From the NCBI GenBank assembly GCA_018691995.1, contig JABHJM010000035.1:1-13132 (forward strand): a stretch of DNA of 13,132 nucleotides, in the 5' to 3' direction. Below are positions 1 through 7,198 of the stretch, piece by piece. How positions within the stretch are numbered: position 1 is the first letter of the stretch; the number at the start of each line of letters is the position of its first letter. The notes below the pieces were generated by a model, which was not told the origin of the DNA, searched no databases, and saw only the letters and a program-made list of their open reading frames with translations. This DNA is from Candidatus Iainarchaeum sp. (GTDB lineage: Archaea; Iainarchaeota; Iainarchaeia; Iainarchaeales; JAAZKV01). Both the position numbers and the translations under genes were made by a program.

Positions 1-28
1 AAATAATTTAAAAATAAAACTAAATGAT

Positions 29-42
29 GCTCCCCTTGGAGC
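29..42 (-). terminator. Candidate terminator hairpin with T-rich tract
   Basis: A perfect 5-bp inverted repeat (GCTCC/GGAGC, 4-nt loop) lies 34-47 nt beyond the stop codon of the small basic ORF. On the minus strand it is followed by a T-rich stretch (AGTTTTATTTTTAAA) covering about 5-21. Archaeal termination depends mainly on the T-tract, so the hairpin may be incidental. It would close transcription of the minus-strand cluster. Confidence 0.35.
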
Positions 43-75
43 CCTTAGCAAATATAGAAAAACTATTTTGAATGA

Positions 76-471
76 TTAAGCATGCACACTATAATAAGTT
101 GTTAAGAATTTTTTAGCTTTTTTTGGCACAATTTCAAATATTTGTTTTTCAAAAGTTTGTTTAGCATAAGTTAATTCATTCTCTAGTTTGTTTCGATCAT
201 ATTTTTCTCCAAGAGCCACTTTTTTTGCAGTGTATTCTCCAACAATTCTTAAAATCTGTCGTCTTGTTGAAATACTTAATATTTTTGATTCTCTTAAAGC
301 CATTCTTGCTTTTTTTCGTTCAATTAATTTACCAACTTCTTTATGGTATGCTTCTACTTTCCATTCCCCAGGTAAACCTTTTGTTCTTCTTTGTGCTCGG
401 TTTGAAATTCTCTTTTTTTGAGAATTGGACATTTCAATACGTGATTCTTTTCTTCTAAATGGCAAATTCAT
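76..471 (-). CDS. Small basic protein, function unknown
   Basis: I do not recognise this 131-residue protein. It is strongly basic: an Arg/Lys-rich N-terminus (about residues 6-31, with a short NRAQRR stretch), a predicted helical middle with RRQILRIVGEY (70-80), and a Lys cluster PKKAKKF near the C-terminus (116-122). No transmembrane segment or cysteine is visible. The charge would suit a nucleic-acid-binding or ribosome-associated protein, but that is inference. The ATG at 471 is favoured because a TTTTAAAA box sits 23-30 nt upstream (494-501) with no Shine-Dalgarno sequence, as expected for a leaderless archaeal mRNA. Met14 (codon at 430-432) is an alternative start. The gene follows the DUF35 gene by 30 nt on the same strand but seems to have its own promoter, so a link to the mevalonate genes is not implied. 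Confidence 0.65.
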   Translation of the reverse strand: MNLPFRRKESRIEMSNSQKKRISNRAQRRTKGLPGEWKVEAYHKEVGKLIERKKARMALRESKILSISTRRQILRIVGEYTAKKVALGEKYDRNKLENELTYAKQTFEKQIFEIVPKKAKKFLTTYYSVHA

Positions 472-493
472 ACTGAATATGTGTTCATTAAGG

Positions 494-501
494 TTTTAAA
501 A
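494..501 (-). promoter_or_regulatory. TATA box for the small basic protein gene
   Basis: TTTTAAAA lies 23-30 nt upstream of the ATG at 471, the distance that places transcription start at or next to the start codon. There is no ribosome binding site between the two, consistent with a leaderless transcript. It falls directly after the DUF35 gene's stop codon. Confidence 0.4.
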
Positions 502-900
502 TTAGAACTTTGGAACAAATTTTGTTCCATAATGGATTGCGCCTTTTTCTCCACTCTTATAGAACTTTCTAAACACTGCCTCTACGTTAGTCCCTATTGC
601 AAGATCTTCAAATTTACAATCAACAATTTGTGCTGTTATTCTTGCTCCTTCCGCCAAGTCAATTATTGCAACACAATATTTTCCTTGTTCGCTAAATGCC
701 TCTGGACCTGAATGAATTTGTGTAAATGAAACAATTTTTCCAACTCCTGAGAATTCTATTTCATTAAATTCAATACTCCCACATGGGCACATTCCTTTGC
801 TTTCAAAATATTTTTTTCCACAAGAAGAACATTCATAACCTTCGAGCATGTAACGGTCTTTGTAAGCTCGCCATCTTATAATACTACTATCTCTAAACAT
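502..900 (-). CDS. DUF35 zinc-ribbon/OB-fold protein, partner of thiolase and HMG-CoA synthase
   Basis: This is a 132-residue acyl-CoA-associated protein of the DUF35 family. An N-terminal helix (about 1-20) leads into a zinc ribbon with C24-x2-C27 and C38-x-C40, then an OB-fold domain (about 45-130) with the typical GKIVSFTQIH and YCVAIIDLAEG strands. In archaea such proteins bridge acetoacetyl-CoA thiolase and HMG-CoA synthase in a shared complex and contribute to the CoA-binding channel. The context here, directly downstream of thiolase in the same operon, fits that role. The ATG at 900 abuts the thiolase stop codon (901-903), and a GGTGA ribosome binding site lies 5 nt upstream. The second zinc knuckle is CPC rather than the more usual CPxC, one residue short, but the four cysteines could still bind zinc. 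Confidence 0.9.
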   Translation of the reverse strand: MFRDSSIIRWRAYKDRYMLEGYECSSCGKKYFESKGMCPCGSIEFNEIEFSGVGKIVSFTQIHSGPEAFSEQGKYCVAIIDLAEGARITAQIVDCKFEDLAIGTNVEAVFRKFYKSGEKGAIHYGTKFVPKF

Positions 901-2058
901 TTACTTCACCCTCTTAAACACATGAACTGCAGCGCTTGCTCCGCTTCCACCAACATTATGTGTTACTCCTATTTCTGCATCTTTTACTTGTCTTCCTTTC
1001 GCTTCTCCACGTAGTTGCATTGTTGCTTCAACCGCTTGTTTTACTCCTGTTGCTCCAACTGGATGACCACATGCTTTTAGTCCACCGCTTGTATTAATTG
1101 GAATTTTTCCATCAAAGTAAGTGTCTTTATTTTTGTATAACTTATATCCTTCTCCTTCTTTTGCAAATCCAAGTGCTTCAACAGCCATTATTTCTGCAAT
1201 TGTAAAACAATCGTGTACTTCTGCAAAGTTTACTTCACTTGCTTTTATTCCTGCACTTGCATAAGCTGCATCTGCTGCTATTTTTCCTGCTGGAATTGCT
1301 GTTAATGTATTTCTTCTTGCAAGAGAAAGTGAATCTGTTCCCATTCCAGAACCAATAATACTTACCTTACTTCCAAGTTCTTTTGCTTTTGCTTCACTCG
1401 CTAAAATAATGCTTGCTGCCCCATCTGTTATTGGAGAACAATCAAATAATGTTAATGGATCTGCAACCATTGTTGCATTTTTTACAACGTCAATATTAAT
1501 TTCTTTTCTAAATTGACAATAATCATTTCTTGCCCCATGGAAATGGTTTTTTACAGATACTTCTGCTAATAAATCTCTTGTTAATTTTGGATATTTGCTC
1601 ATGTAAGCATTTGCAAGCAATGCATAAAGTCCTGGAAATGTGAGACCATTAAATCCTTCAAGCTCTTCATCTCCTGCACCCATTAACATTGTTGTAACTT
1701 GTTCAGTTGACACATCAGTCATTTTTTCAACACCATTTACTTGAACGATGTCTGCTTCTCCACTTTCAATTGCTAGGATTCCTGCTCGAAGTGCTAGTGA
1801 ACCTGAAGCGCATGCTCCTTCAACTCTACTTGAAGGTTTGTTAATGTTTAAATTTTCTGTTGCCATTGCTCCAATATGAAGTTGTCCAGATAGTGCTCCT
1901 CCACCCATGTTTCCTGTGTAAAGTGCATCAATATCTTTTGCTTCAATATTTGCATCTTTTATAGATTTTACTTGTGCATCAAGTAAAAGTTCACGAAGAC
2001 CTTGATCCCAACGTTCACCAAACTTTGTAATCCCAATTCCTAAAACTCCAACATTCAT
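901..2058 (-). CDS. Acetyl-CoA C-acetyltransferase (archaeal SCP2-type thiolase)
   Basis: This 385-residue thiolase condenses two acetyl-CoA to acetoacetyl-CoA, the first step of the mevalonate pathway. The nucleophilic cysteine is C83 in EGACASGS. The other active-site signatures are NxxGG-like NTSGG (322-326), GHPVGATG (331-338) and the C-terminal glycine-rich NVGGSGAS (368-375), with H282 in the EVHDCF motif. It is of the archaeal type that associates with HMG-CoA synthase and a DUF35 protein, both encoded beside it, so the intermediate is probably channelled. The ATG at 2058 overlaps the TGA of the upstream small membrane protein gene (ATGA, 4-nt overlap), and an AGGTGA ribosome binding site lies 7 nt before it, indicating translational coupling. 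Length and motifs look complete. Confidence 0.93.
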   Translation of the reverse strand: MNVGVLGIGITKFGERWDQGLRELLLDAQVKSIKDANIEAKDIDALYTGNMGGGALSGQLHIGAMATENLNINKPSSRVEGACASGSLALRAGILAIESGEADIVQVNGVEKMTDVSTEQVTTMLMGAGDEELEGFNGLTFPGLYALLANAYMSKYPKLTRDLLAEVSVKNHFHGARNDYCQFRKEINIDVVKNATMVADPLTLFDCSPITDGAASIILASEAKAKELGSKVSIIGSGMGTDSLSLARRNTLTAIPAGKIAADAAYASAGIKASEVNFAEVHDCFTIAEIMAVEALGFAKEGEGYKLYKNKDTYFDGKIPINTSGGLKACGHPVGATGVKQAVEATMQLRGEAKGRQVKDAEIGVTHNVGGSGASAAVHVFKRVK

Positions 2059-2315
2059 TTTTTTTCACCTCTTAAAGACGCTAAAATATAAATTATCACA
2101 ACGGGTAAAATAAAATATATAACAATTTGTAACAAAAGTTCAATTGGAGAAATACAGTCGCAACCACTAAAAATTATTCCAAAAGTTGTCCCTTGAGCAC
2201 AACGCCCACCAATGCACATAAATAAAGGCATTATGAATGAAAGTAATATAAACCAATAAATTATTGCAAAAATTCCAGCAGGAATAATATTTTTTTTTCT
2301 CAAACTTAAATTCAT
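2055..2315 (-). CDS. Small two-helix membrane protein with four loop cysteines, unknown function
   Basis: I do not recognise this 86-residue protein. Two hydrophobic segments (about 11-33 and 58-80) are flanked by basic ends (RKK near the N-terminus, RGEKK at the C-terminus), predicting both ends in the cytoplasm and the loop outside. The loop holds four cysteines (C34, C39, C52, C54), which could form disulfides or bind metal. The ATG at 2315 is chosen over a GTG at 2324 because an AGGTGA ribosome binding site lies 5 nt upstream of the ATG and overlaps the end of the HMG-CoA synthase gene. Its stop overlaps the thiolase start. It therefore sits, translationally coupled, between two genes whose products normally form one soluble complex. 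Membrane anchoring of that complex is possible, but only inferred from position. Confidence 0.75.
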   Translation of the reverse strand: MNLSLRKKNIIPAGIFAIIYWFILLSFIMPLFMCIGGRCAQGTTFGIIFSGCDCISPIELLLQIVIYFILPVVIIYILASLRGEKK

Positions 2316-2325
2316 GAATTTCACC

Positions 2326-3363
2326 TTAGTGTATTGTCTCCATGTGTTTTAGATATTTTGCATAACTCAAATATTCTTTTCGATCAATATAATCTTGTGT
2401 TGTCCTAGCTTTACCTTGTGCTTCTGTTATTTTTTCTGTAACAGTAAGTGCAAAAGAATCACTTCCACTCCCAGAACCATAACTTGTCATTAATATTTTG
2501 TCTCCTGGTTTTGCAATATCAAGTACGGCGGCAAGTCCAAGCAAAGAGGATCCTGAATAAGTATTTCCAATTTTTTCAACAACAAGTCCTGGTACTAATT
2601 GTTCTTCTGTAACTTTAAATATTTTTGCTACTGCTCTTGGAAATTTTCCATTTGGCATATGAAATACCACATAAGTATAATCTTCTATTTTTGTTTTTGT
2701 TTTTTCAAGAAGTAGTTTTGTTGCGCCAATAACATGTTTGAAATATGCTGGTTCTCCAGTGAATCTTCCTGCATGTGAAGGGTATGCTTGCATACTTCTT
2801 CTCCAAAAATCTGGAGTGTCGCTTGTAAATGAAACTGTTTTATCAATTATTGCAAGTGACTCTTTGTTACTTCCAATAATAAATGCTGCTCCGCCTGCTG
2901 CTGCACTATACTCGAGTGCGTTGCCTGGTTCTGCTTGTGAAGTATCTGCTCCAATACTCACTCCATATTTTACCATTTTTGAATCTACTAGCCCTGCATT
3001 AATTTGTATTGTTGCACTGCCTGCTTTACAAGCAAATTCTGTATCAACTGCAGTGTAATCATTTCCAATTCCAATTGCTTCTGCTACAATTGCACTTGAA
3101 GGTTTTACTGCATATGGGTGAGATTCACTTCCAACATAAATTGCCCCAATATCTTTTTTATTTATTCCTGCTCTTGCAAGCGCATCTCTTGCTGCATGTG
3201 TTGCAATAGTAATCGTGTCTTCATCTTTTCCAGGAACACTCTTTTCTGTTAGGCCAAGTCCCCTTTTAATTGCGTTAGCATTAGCTTCTTGTACTGCTGC
3301 AATCTCTTCAGCACTTACCCTATACTTTGGTATATATGCTCCGTAACCTATAATTCCTGCCAT
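2326..3363 (-). CDS. Hydroxymethylglutaryl-CoA synthase (archaeal type)
   Basis: This 345-residue enzyme condenses acetyl-CoA with acetoacetyl-CoA to HMG-CoA. The catalytic residues of the family are visible: E80 in VGSESHPY, the nucleophile C112 in EFACKAGS, and H235 in VVFHMPNG, with a GNTYSGS motif (266-272) and the C-terminal [11 protein letters not shown] stretch (296-306). It belongs to the archaeal HMG-CoA synthases that bind thiolase through a DUF35 protein. Both partners are downstream in the same unit, separated only by the small membrane protein. The ATG at 3363 has a distant GGAG (10 nt) and an AT-rich TAATTAAA about 24-31 nt upstream, so a local promoter is possible in addition to readthrough from HMG-CoA reductase 58 nt away. 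Confidence 0.93.
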   Translation of the reverse strand: MAGIIGYGAYIPKYRVSAEEIAAVQEANANAIKRGLGLTEKSVPGKDEDTITIATHAARDALARAGINKKDIGAIYVGSESHPYAVKPSSAIVAEAIGIGNDYTAVDTEFACKAGSATIQINAGLVDSKMVKYGVSIGADTSQAEPGNALEYSAAAGGAAFIIGSNKESLAIIDKTVSFTSDTPDFWRRSMQAYPSHAGRFTGEPAYFKHVIGATKLLLEKTKTKIEDYTYVVFHMPNGKFPRAVAKIFKVTEEQLVPGLVVEKIGNTYSGSSLLGLAAVLDIAKPGDKILMTSYGSGSGSDSFALTVTEKITEAQGKARTTQDYIDRKEYLSYAKYLKHMETIH

Positions 3364-3404
3364 AATAACATTACTCCATTTAACCTTTAATTACTTTCTA
3401 ATTT

Positions 3405-3429
3405 CATCGTGAAGCAGAGCTTCATGATG
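3405..3429 (-). other. Hairpin spanning the HMG-CoA reductase stop codon
   Basis: CATCGTGAAGC (3405-3415) and GCTTCATGATG (3419-3429) form an 11-bp inverted repeat with one mismatch and a 3-nt loop. It overlaps the last codons and TGA stop of the HMG-CoA reductase gene and lies about 40 nt before the HMG-CoA synthase start. No T-run follows on the transcribed strand, so a simple terminator is unlikely. It could mark an mRNA processing or stability element, or be chance. Confidence 0.3.
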
Positions 3430-4714
3430 CCAGCGAACCTCCTGTTCGCATGGTTTTTAAAATTTCCTCAGCTTTTCCTTGATTTACTTCACCAGTTTCA
3501 ATCATTTTTTGCGCAACAATCTGCTCTTCTTCTTTGCTTGCTCCAGCTTGTGTTGCAATGTTTGCTGCGTGTAATCTCATGTGACCTCTTTGAATCCCTT
3601 CTGTACTAAGTGCACGAAGAGCTGCAAAATTTTGTGCGAGTCCAACACTTGCAATTATTTTTGCTAAATCATTCGCAGTTTTTATTCCAAGAATTTTAAT
3701 ACTAAGTTGTGCTAATGGATGAACTTTTGTTGCACCCCCAACTAATCCAAGTGCAAGAGGAATGTCAATTTCTCCAACTAAATTCCCTTCTTTATCTTTA
3801 CTATATTTTGTTAATGGAGAATAATTTCCTTCATAGCTAGCGAATGAATGTGCTCCGCTTTCTATTGCACGAAAATCATTTCCCGTTGCAATAACTACTG
3901 CATCAATCCCGTTCATTATTCCTTTATTATGAGTTGTTGCACGAAATTGTGTCGCGTTTGCAAATCGATAAGCATTAAGAATTGCATCAACTACGTCTTC
4001 GCCTTTAAATTGTCCTTTTGTGCTTGCTGCTAAACTTTCTTTTGTCCAAGTTGTTTTTGCTTGAGCTCTTCTATAAATTGCAAGATTTGAAATTATTCTA
4101 AGAATTACTTTTCCACCAGTTAACTCTTCTATTTTTGGAGCTAACTTTTCAGTCATTGTATTAATTGCATTTGCACCCATTGCATCTCGCACATCGACAA
4201 GCAAATGAATATCAAGCATGTCTCCTTCTTCATCATTTAATACTTCGACTGTAATGTCTTTTGGCCCTCCGCCAAATTTTACAAGTATTGGATCTATTGT
4301 TGTTGCAAAACTAAGAAGTTCTTCTCGAGCTTTTTCAACTGCAACTTTTGCTTTTGCTCCATCAACATTCACAACTTGTATTTGTCCAATCATAACTGGA
4401 TCATCTGCACTTGTTTCAAAACCACTTGAAAGTTTTGCTGCATTACTTGCAGCTGCTACAACACTTGGCTCTTCGATTGCAAATGGAATTATATAATCTT
4501 TTCCATCTATGTTAAAATTTGTAGCTAAACCATATGGAAGAGGAAAAGTAGAAACAACATTTTCAACCATTTTATTTGCTATTTCAAATGGAAGTGGGCC
4601 TTCTTTTGTAAGTAATTTTTTATCTTCTTCACTCAAATCAAATTCTTTTGCAAAAATTTCTTGCCTTTCGTTTATTTCCTTTTTATAAAATCCACTAAAT
4701 GCTTCTTTGTCCAT
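3422..4714 (-). CDS. Class II 3-hydroxy-3-methylglutaryl-CoA reductase
   Basis: This 430-residue enzyme reduces HMG-CoA to mevalonate with NAD(P)H. The family signatures run in order: ENVVSTFPLPYGLATNF (51-67), EEPSVVAAAS (81-90) with the catalytic Glu, DAMGANAINTM (177-187) in the nucleotide-binding domain, THNKGIMNG (261-269) with catalytic K264, GNDFRA (278-283) with D280, and GIQRGHMRLH (373-382) with the general-acid His on the mobile C-terminal part. These are class II (Pseudomonas mevalonii-like) sequences, whereas many archaea carry class I enzymes. Bacterial ancestry by transfer is therefore likely, though class II is known in some archaea. An AAGGAG ribosome binding site lies 8 nt before the ATG, and a TTTTTAAAAA box is 37-46 nt upstream (4751-4760). 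The gene precedes HMG-CoA synthase on the same strand. Confidence 0.95.
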   Translation of the reverse strand: MDKEAFSGFYKKEINERQEIFAKEFDLSEEDKKLLTKEGPLPFEIANKMVENVVSTFPLPYGLATNFNIDGKDYIIPFAIEEPSVVAAASNAAKLSSGFETSADDPVMIGQIQVVNVDGAKAKVAVEKAREELLSFATTIDPILVKFGGGPKDITVEVLNDEEGDMLDIHLLVDVRDAMGANAINTMTEKLAPKIEELTGGKVILRIISNLAIYRRAQAKTTWTKESLAASTKGQFKGEDVVDAILNAYRFANATQFRATTHNKGIMNGIDAVVIATGNDFRAIESGAHSFASYEGNYSPLTKYSKDKEGNLVGEIDIPLALGLVGGATKVHPLAQLSIKILGIKTANDLAKIIASVGLAQNFAALRALSTEGIQRGHMRLHAANIATQAGASKEEEQIVAQKMIETGEVNQGKAEEILKTMRTGGSLAS

Positions 4715-4750
4715 TTTCTCAACTCCTTACCAATATTAATTTACAAAACC

Positions 4751-4760
4751 TTTTTAAAAA
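4751..4760 (-). promoter_or_regulatory. TATA-like box for the HMG-CoA reductase operon
   Basis: TTTTTAAAAA is centred about 41 nt upstream of the HMG-CoA reductase ATG in the 56-nt gap after the upstream oxidoreductase gene. Transcription would start about 14 nt before the ATG, just in front of the AAGGAG ribosome binding site. The motif is self-complementary and AT-rich, so chance occurrence cannot be excluded. Confidence 0.35.
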
Positions 4761-4770
4761 ATCGTTTAAT

Positions 4771-6036
4771 TTATTTTTTATTTTTTAAATAATCAAGTAT
4801 TGCTTCTGCAGCCCCTCTTCCTTGATCTATTGCCTCTATTACTGTTTTTGGCCCATGTACGCAGTCTCCTGCTGCAAATATGTTTTCAATTTTTGTTTGA
4901 TGTGCATCATTTACTTTTACACAACCATTATCTTCATCTCTTAGGGGTTGTTTTAACCCATCTTCATCATGCATTTGTCCAATTGCAACAATTACTTTAT
5001 TTGCTTCAAGAATTCCTTCTTCTCCATTTTTGTAATGAACTTTTGTAACTTTTTCTTCATCTCCACTAAATTCATTTACTGTTAATTCAAACATAAATTT
5101 TACTCCTTCTTCTTCTGCATCAATATAATCCTTTTCTGATACTGCTTTTATTGCATCTTCTCTTTTTGCAACTGTTATACATGTTACATCTCCACCTAAA
5201 CGAACTGCACTTCTTGCTGTATCAATTCCAACATATCCTGCCCCTACTACCACAACTTTTTCTCCTTGAGTAATCATTGGAACTCCACTTTGATTTAGAT
5301 TTACTAAAAATTTCATTGCAGGAATTATTCCTTTTAATTTGCTTCCTTTTATTGTTAATTCTCTTGCTGCTCCAACACCAGTTCCCATGAACACAACATC
5401 AAATTCTTTTGCAATTTTTTCTATTGATTCGTCAGAGAGTTTTGCATTGGGTTCAAAATCAATCCCAAGTTCGTGAAGTCCTGTTAAATCTTGTGAGACG
5501 ACTTCTTTTGGTAAACGAAATTCTGGAACACCGTATTTTATTACTCCGCCAAGAGCATGTGTCCCTTCAAAAACAGTAACATTTATTCCTTGTAATGCAA
5601 GGTATGCTGCAGTTGTTAGTCCGCTTGGACCCGAACCAATTATTGCTGCTTTTTTTCCATTTAATTTTTGTGCTTTTGGATAACTAGAATTGTCTCCAAC
5701 ATATCTTTCAAGTCCCCCAATACAAATTGGGTCTTTTGTTTTTGCTAGAATACAACTTCCTTCACATTGTTTTTCGTGTTGACAAATTCTCCCACAAATG
5801 CTTGGAAAGAAATTTTTTTCTCGAATAATTTCTGCTGCCCCATCAAGATTACTTTCTTTTAATGCTTTTATAAATCCAGGAATATTTATTCCAGCAGGAC
5901 AACCTTTAACACAAAGTGGATCAGCACACTGTAAACATCTTTTGGCTTCTTCTATGGCTTGTTCGTTATCGAGTCCAAGCTCTACTTCTTTAAAAGTATT
6001 TTTTCTTTCTTCAAGGCTTATACAAGGCACTTCCAT
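4771..6036 (-). CDS. GltA/NfnB-like NAD(P)H-dependent FAD/Fe-S oxidoreductase
   Basis: This 421-residue flavoprotein belongs to the family of glutamate synthase small subunit and NfnB/SudA proteins, which move electrons between NAD(P)H and ferredoxin-type partners through FAD and Fe-S clusters. Eight N-terminal cysteines form two clusters' ligands: C34-x2-C37-x4-C42-x3-C46-P and C81-x3-C85-x5-C91-x3-C95. The FAD-binding GSGPSG is at 134-139, the second nucleotide-binding GAGYVG at 265-270, and the C-terminal FAD motif AAGDCVHGP at 388-396. It is compact next to typical members of about 460 residues. No glutamate synthase large subunit is nearby; it lies between IPP isomerase and HMG-CoA reductase, which need reduced FMN and NAD(P)H respectively. 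A redox-supply role for isoprenoid synthesis is inference. A GGTGA site 5 nt before the ATG and a TATA box 35-44 nt upstream support the start. Confidence 0.85.
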   Translation of the reverse strand: MEVPCISLEERKNTFKEVELGLDNEQAIEEAKRCLQCADPLCVKGCPAGINIPGFIKALKESNLDGAAEIIREKNFFPSICGRICQHEKQCEGSCILAKTKDPICIGGLERYVGDNSSYPKAQKLNGKKAAIIGSGPSGLTTAAYLALQGINVTVFEGTHALGGVIKYGVPEFRLPKEVVSQDLTGLHELGIDFEPNAKLSDESIEKIAKEFDVVFMGTGVGAARELTIKGSKLKGIIPAMKFLVNLNQSGVPMITQGEKVVVVGAGYVGIDTARSAVRLGGDVTCITVAKREDAIKAVSEKDYIDAEEEGVKFMFELTVNEFSGDEEKVTKVHYKNGEEGILEANKVIVAIGQMHDEDGLKQPLRDEDNGCVKVNDAHQTKIENIFAAGDCVHGPKTVIEAIDQGRGAAEAILDYLKNKK

Positions 6037-6070
6037 TATCTCACCAGTTACAAAAACTTCTCTGCGTCAA

Positions 6071-6080
6071 CATATATAAA
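6071..6080 (-). promoter_or_regulatory. TATA box for the GltA-like oxidoreductase gene
   Basis: TTTATATATG on the minus strand closely resembles an archaeal TATA box. It lies 35-44 nt upstream of the ATG at 6036, predicting a leader of about 13 nt that contains the GGTGA ribosome binding site. Confidence 0.55.
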
Positions 6081-6105
6081 CCTTTCCAAGAGACGAAGTT
6101 TATTA

Positions 6106-6117
6106 CGACAATTGTCG
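6106..6117. promoter_or_regulatory. 12-bp perfect palindrome upstream of the oxidoreductase promoter
   Basis: CGACAATTGTCG is a perfect 12-bp palindrome without a loop, in the 97-nt gap between the fni stop codon and the oxidoreductase start. It is 26 bp upstream of the TATA box and more GC-rich than its surroundings. A regulator-binding site is possible. No second copy was found in the window, so the support is weak. Confidence 0.3.
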
Positions 6118-6133
6118 CGGTTGTGTGGTTTTA

Positions 6134-7174
6134 TTATTGATTAAGCCACTCTTTTAATTTTCCAAGAACAACATACTCTTGTTTTTTTAATTCTTCAATA
6201 TTTTTACACCCAAGTAAAAAAGAAGTAATTGCCATTTCACTAGTAAAATTATGCAAATAATTTTGCAAAGATTTGTAAGATTTCTGTTGTGCCTTTAAAA
6301 TCGGCATTGCAACTCCAACCATATCTGCACCAAGAATAATTGATTTTATCCCTTCTATCCCATTCCTTATTCCCCCAGAAGCAAGAATTTGTCTTTCACC
6401 AACCAATGCATTTTTTGTTTCAACAACACTAACTGCTGTTGGAATCCCCCATTCACGAAATGTTTTTCCAAAACCACTTTTGTGTCTAATTGAATCCACC
6501 ATTGTCCAACTTGTTCCGCCAGCACCTTGAACATCAACTGCTTTTACACCAACATCCTTTAACGCTTTTGCAACATCAAAACTTATTCCATGTCCAACTT
6601 CTTTTGCATAAACTGGAACATTAATTTCATCAACATATTCTGCTATTTTACTTAAAACATTAGAAAAATCTGTATCTCCTTCTGGTTGCACTACTTCTTG
6701 CGCAGCATTTAAATGAATTGCTAAAGCATCTGCTCCAACTGATTCAAGCGCTTTATTAATAATTTCTGGAGAATATTCTCTTAGTTGGGCTGCCCCAATA
6801 TTTCCTGCTAAAAATATATCTGGTGCAACATCACGAACATAATAAGTATCCGCTATAGATGGGGATTCAATCATTGCTCGCATGCTTCCAAGCCCCATTC
6901 CAATTCCAAGTTCTTGACATGCTTTTGCAATATCTTGATTAATTTTTTTAGAAATTTGAGATCCTCCTGTAATTGCTGAAACCATTAAGGGTGTAGAAAA
7001 AGTTTTTCCCAAAAATTCTGTTTCAAGATTTACATCATCAAGTGCTATTTCTGGAAGTGTTTTATAATCAAGTTCAACACATTCAAGTAATGTTGTTTTT
7101 TCTTTGAATGCAACATCTTTTTCAACACAAAGTTTTATGTGATCTACTTTTCTCTTTTCTGTTTGTGAAACCAT
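6134..7174 (-). CDS. fni: Isopentenyl-diphosphate delta-isomerase, type 2 (FMN-dependent)
   Basis: This 346-residue TIM-barrel flavoenzyme interconverts IPP and DMAPP, using reduced FMN, NAD(P)H and Mg2+. Family motifs are all present: the N-terminal RKVDH (8-12) for diphosphate binding, SAITGGS (66-72) and GLGSMRAM (94-101) for flavin contacts, HLNAAQE (154-160) followed by QPEGD (163-167) with the Mg-binding Glu, GAGGTSW (217-223), and ASGGIRNG (265-272) at the FMN phosphate site. Length is normal for the family. The start is supported by a TTTTAAAA box 23-30 nt upstream with no ribosome binding site, predicting a leaderless mRNA. A perfect 9-bp inverted repeat lies between this box and the ATG. 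It is first in the run of minus-strand mevalonate genes. Confidence 0.95.
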   Translation of the reverse strand: MVSQTEKRKVDHIKLCVEKDVAFKEKTTLLECVELDYKTLPEIALDDVNLETEFLGKTFSTPLMVSAITGGSQISKKINQDIAKACQELGIGMGLGSMRAMIESPSIADTYYVRDVAPDIFLAGNIGAAQLREYSPEIINKALESVGADALAIHLNAAQEVVQPEGDTDFSNVLSKIAEYVDEINVPVYAKEVGHGISFDVAKALKDVGVKAVDVQGAGGTSWTMVDSIRHKSGFGKTFREWGIPTAVSVVETKNALVGERQILASGGIRNGIEGIKSIILGADMVGVAMPILKAQQKSYKSLQNYLHNFTSEMAITSFLLGCKNIEELKKQEYVVLGKLKEWLNQ

Positions 7175-7176
7175 AC

Positions 7177-7198
7177 AATAAGTTAGTATTAACTTATT
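7177..7198. promoter_or_regulatory. 9-bp inverted repeat over the fni start region, candidate operator
   Basis: AATAAGTTA (7177-7185) and TAACTTATT (7190-7198) are perfect reverse complements separated by 4 bp. The 22-bp element fills the space from 3 to 24 nt upstream of the fni ATG and touches the TATA box. A protein bound there would block the polymerase. Its size and symmetry suit a dimeric regulator, but AT-rich inverted repeats also arise by chance. Confidence 0.4.

Noticed and set aside
29..42. Part of a tRNA or other RNA gene at the left edge
   Set aside because: Only a 5-bp stem is present, with no cloverleaf arms or T-loop sequence nearby.
2316..2324. GTG at 2324 as start of the small membrane protein
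   Set aside because: The AGGTGA ribosome binding site overlaps it and is correctly spaced for the ATG at 2315 instead.
2738..3058. 106-codon plus-strand ORF opposite HMG-CoA synthase
   Set aside because: It lies fully antisense to a gene with intact catalytic motifs and has no family resemblance, so it is a shadow frame.
4218..4496. 92-codon plus-strand ORF opposite HMG-CoA reductase
   Set aside because: It is antisense to conserved coding sequence, and its Ser/Phe/Thr-rich composition mirrors the real frame.
5798..6079. 93-codon plus-strand ORF opposite the oxidoreductase N-terminus
   Set aside because: It is antisense to the cysteine-rich Fe-S region, with no recognisable domain.
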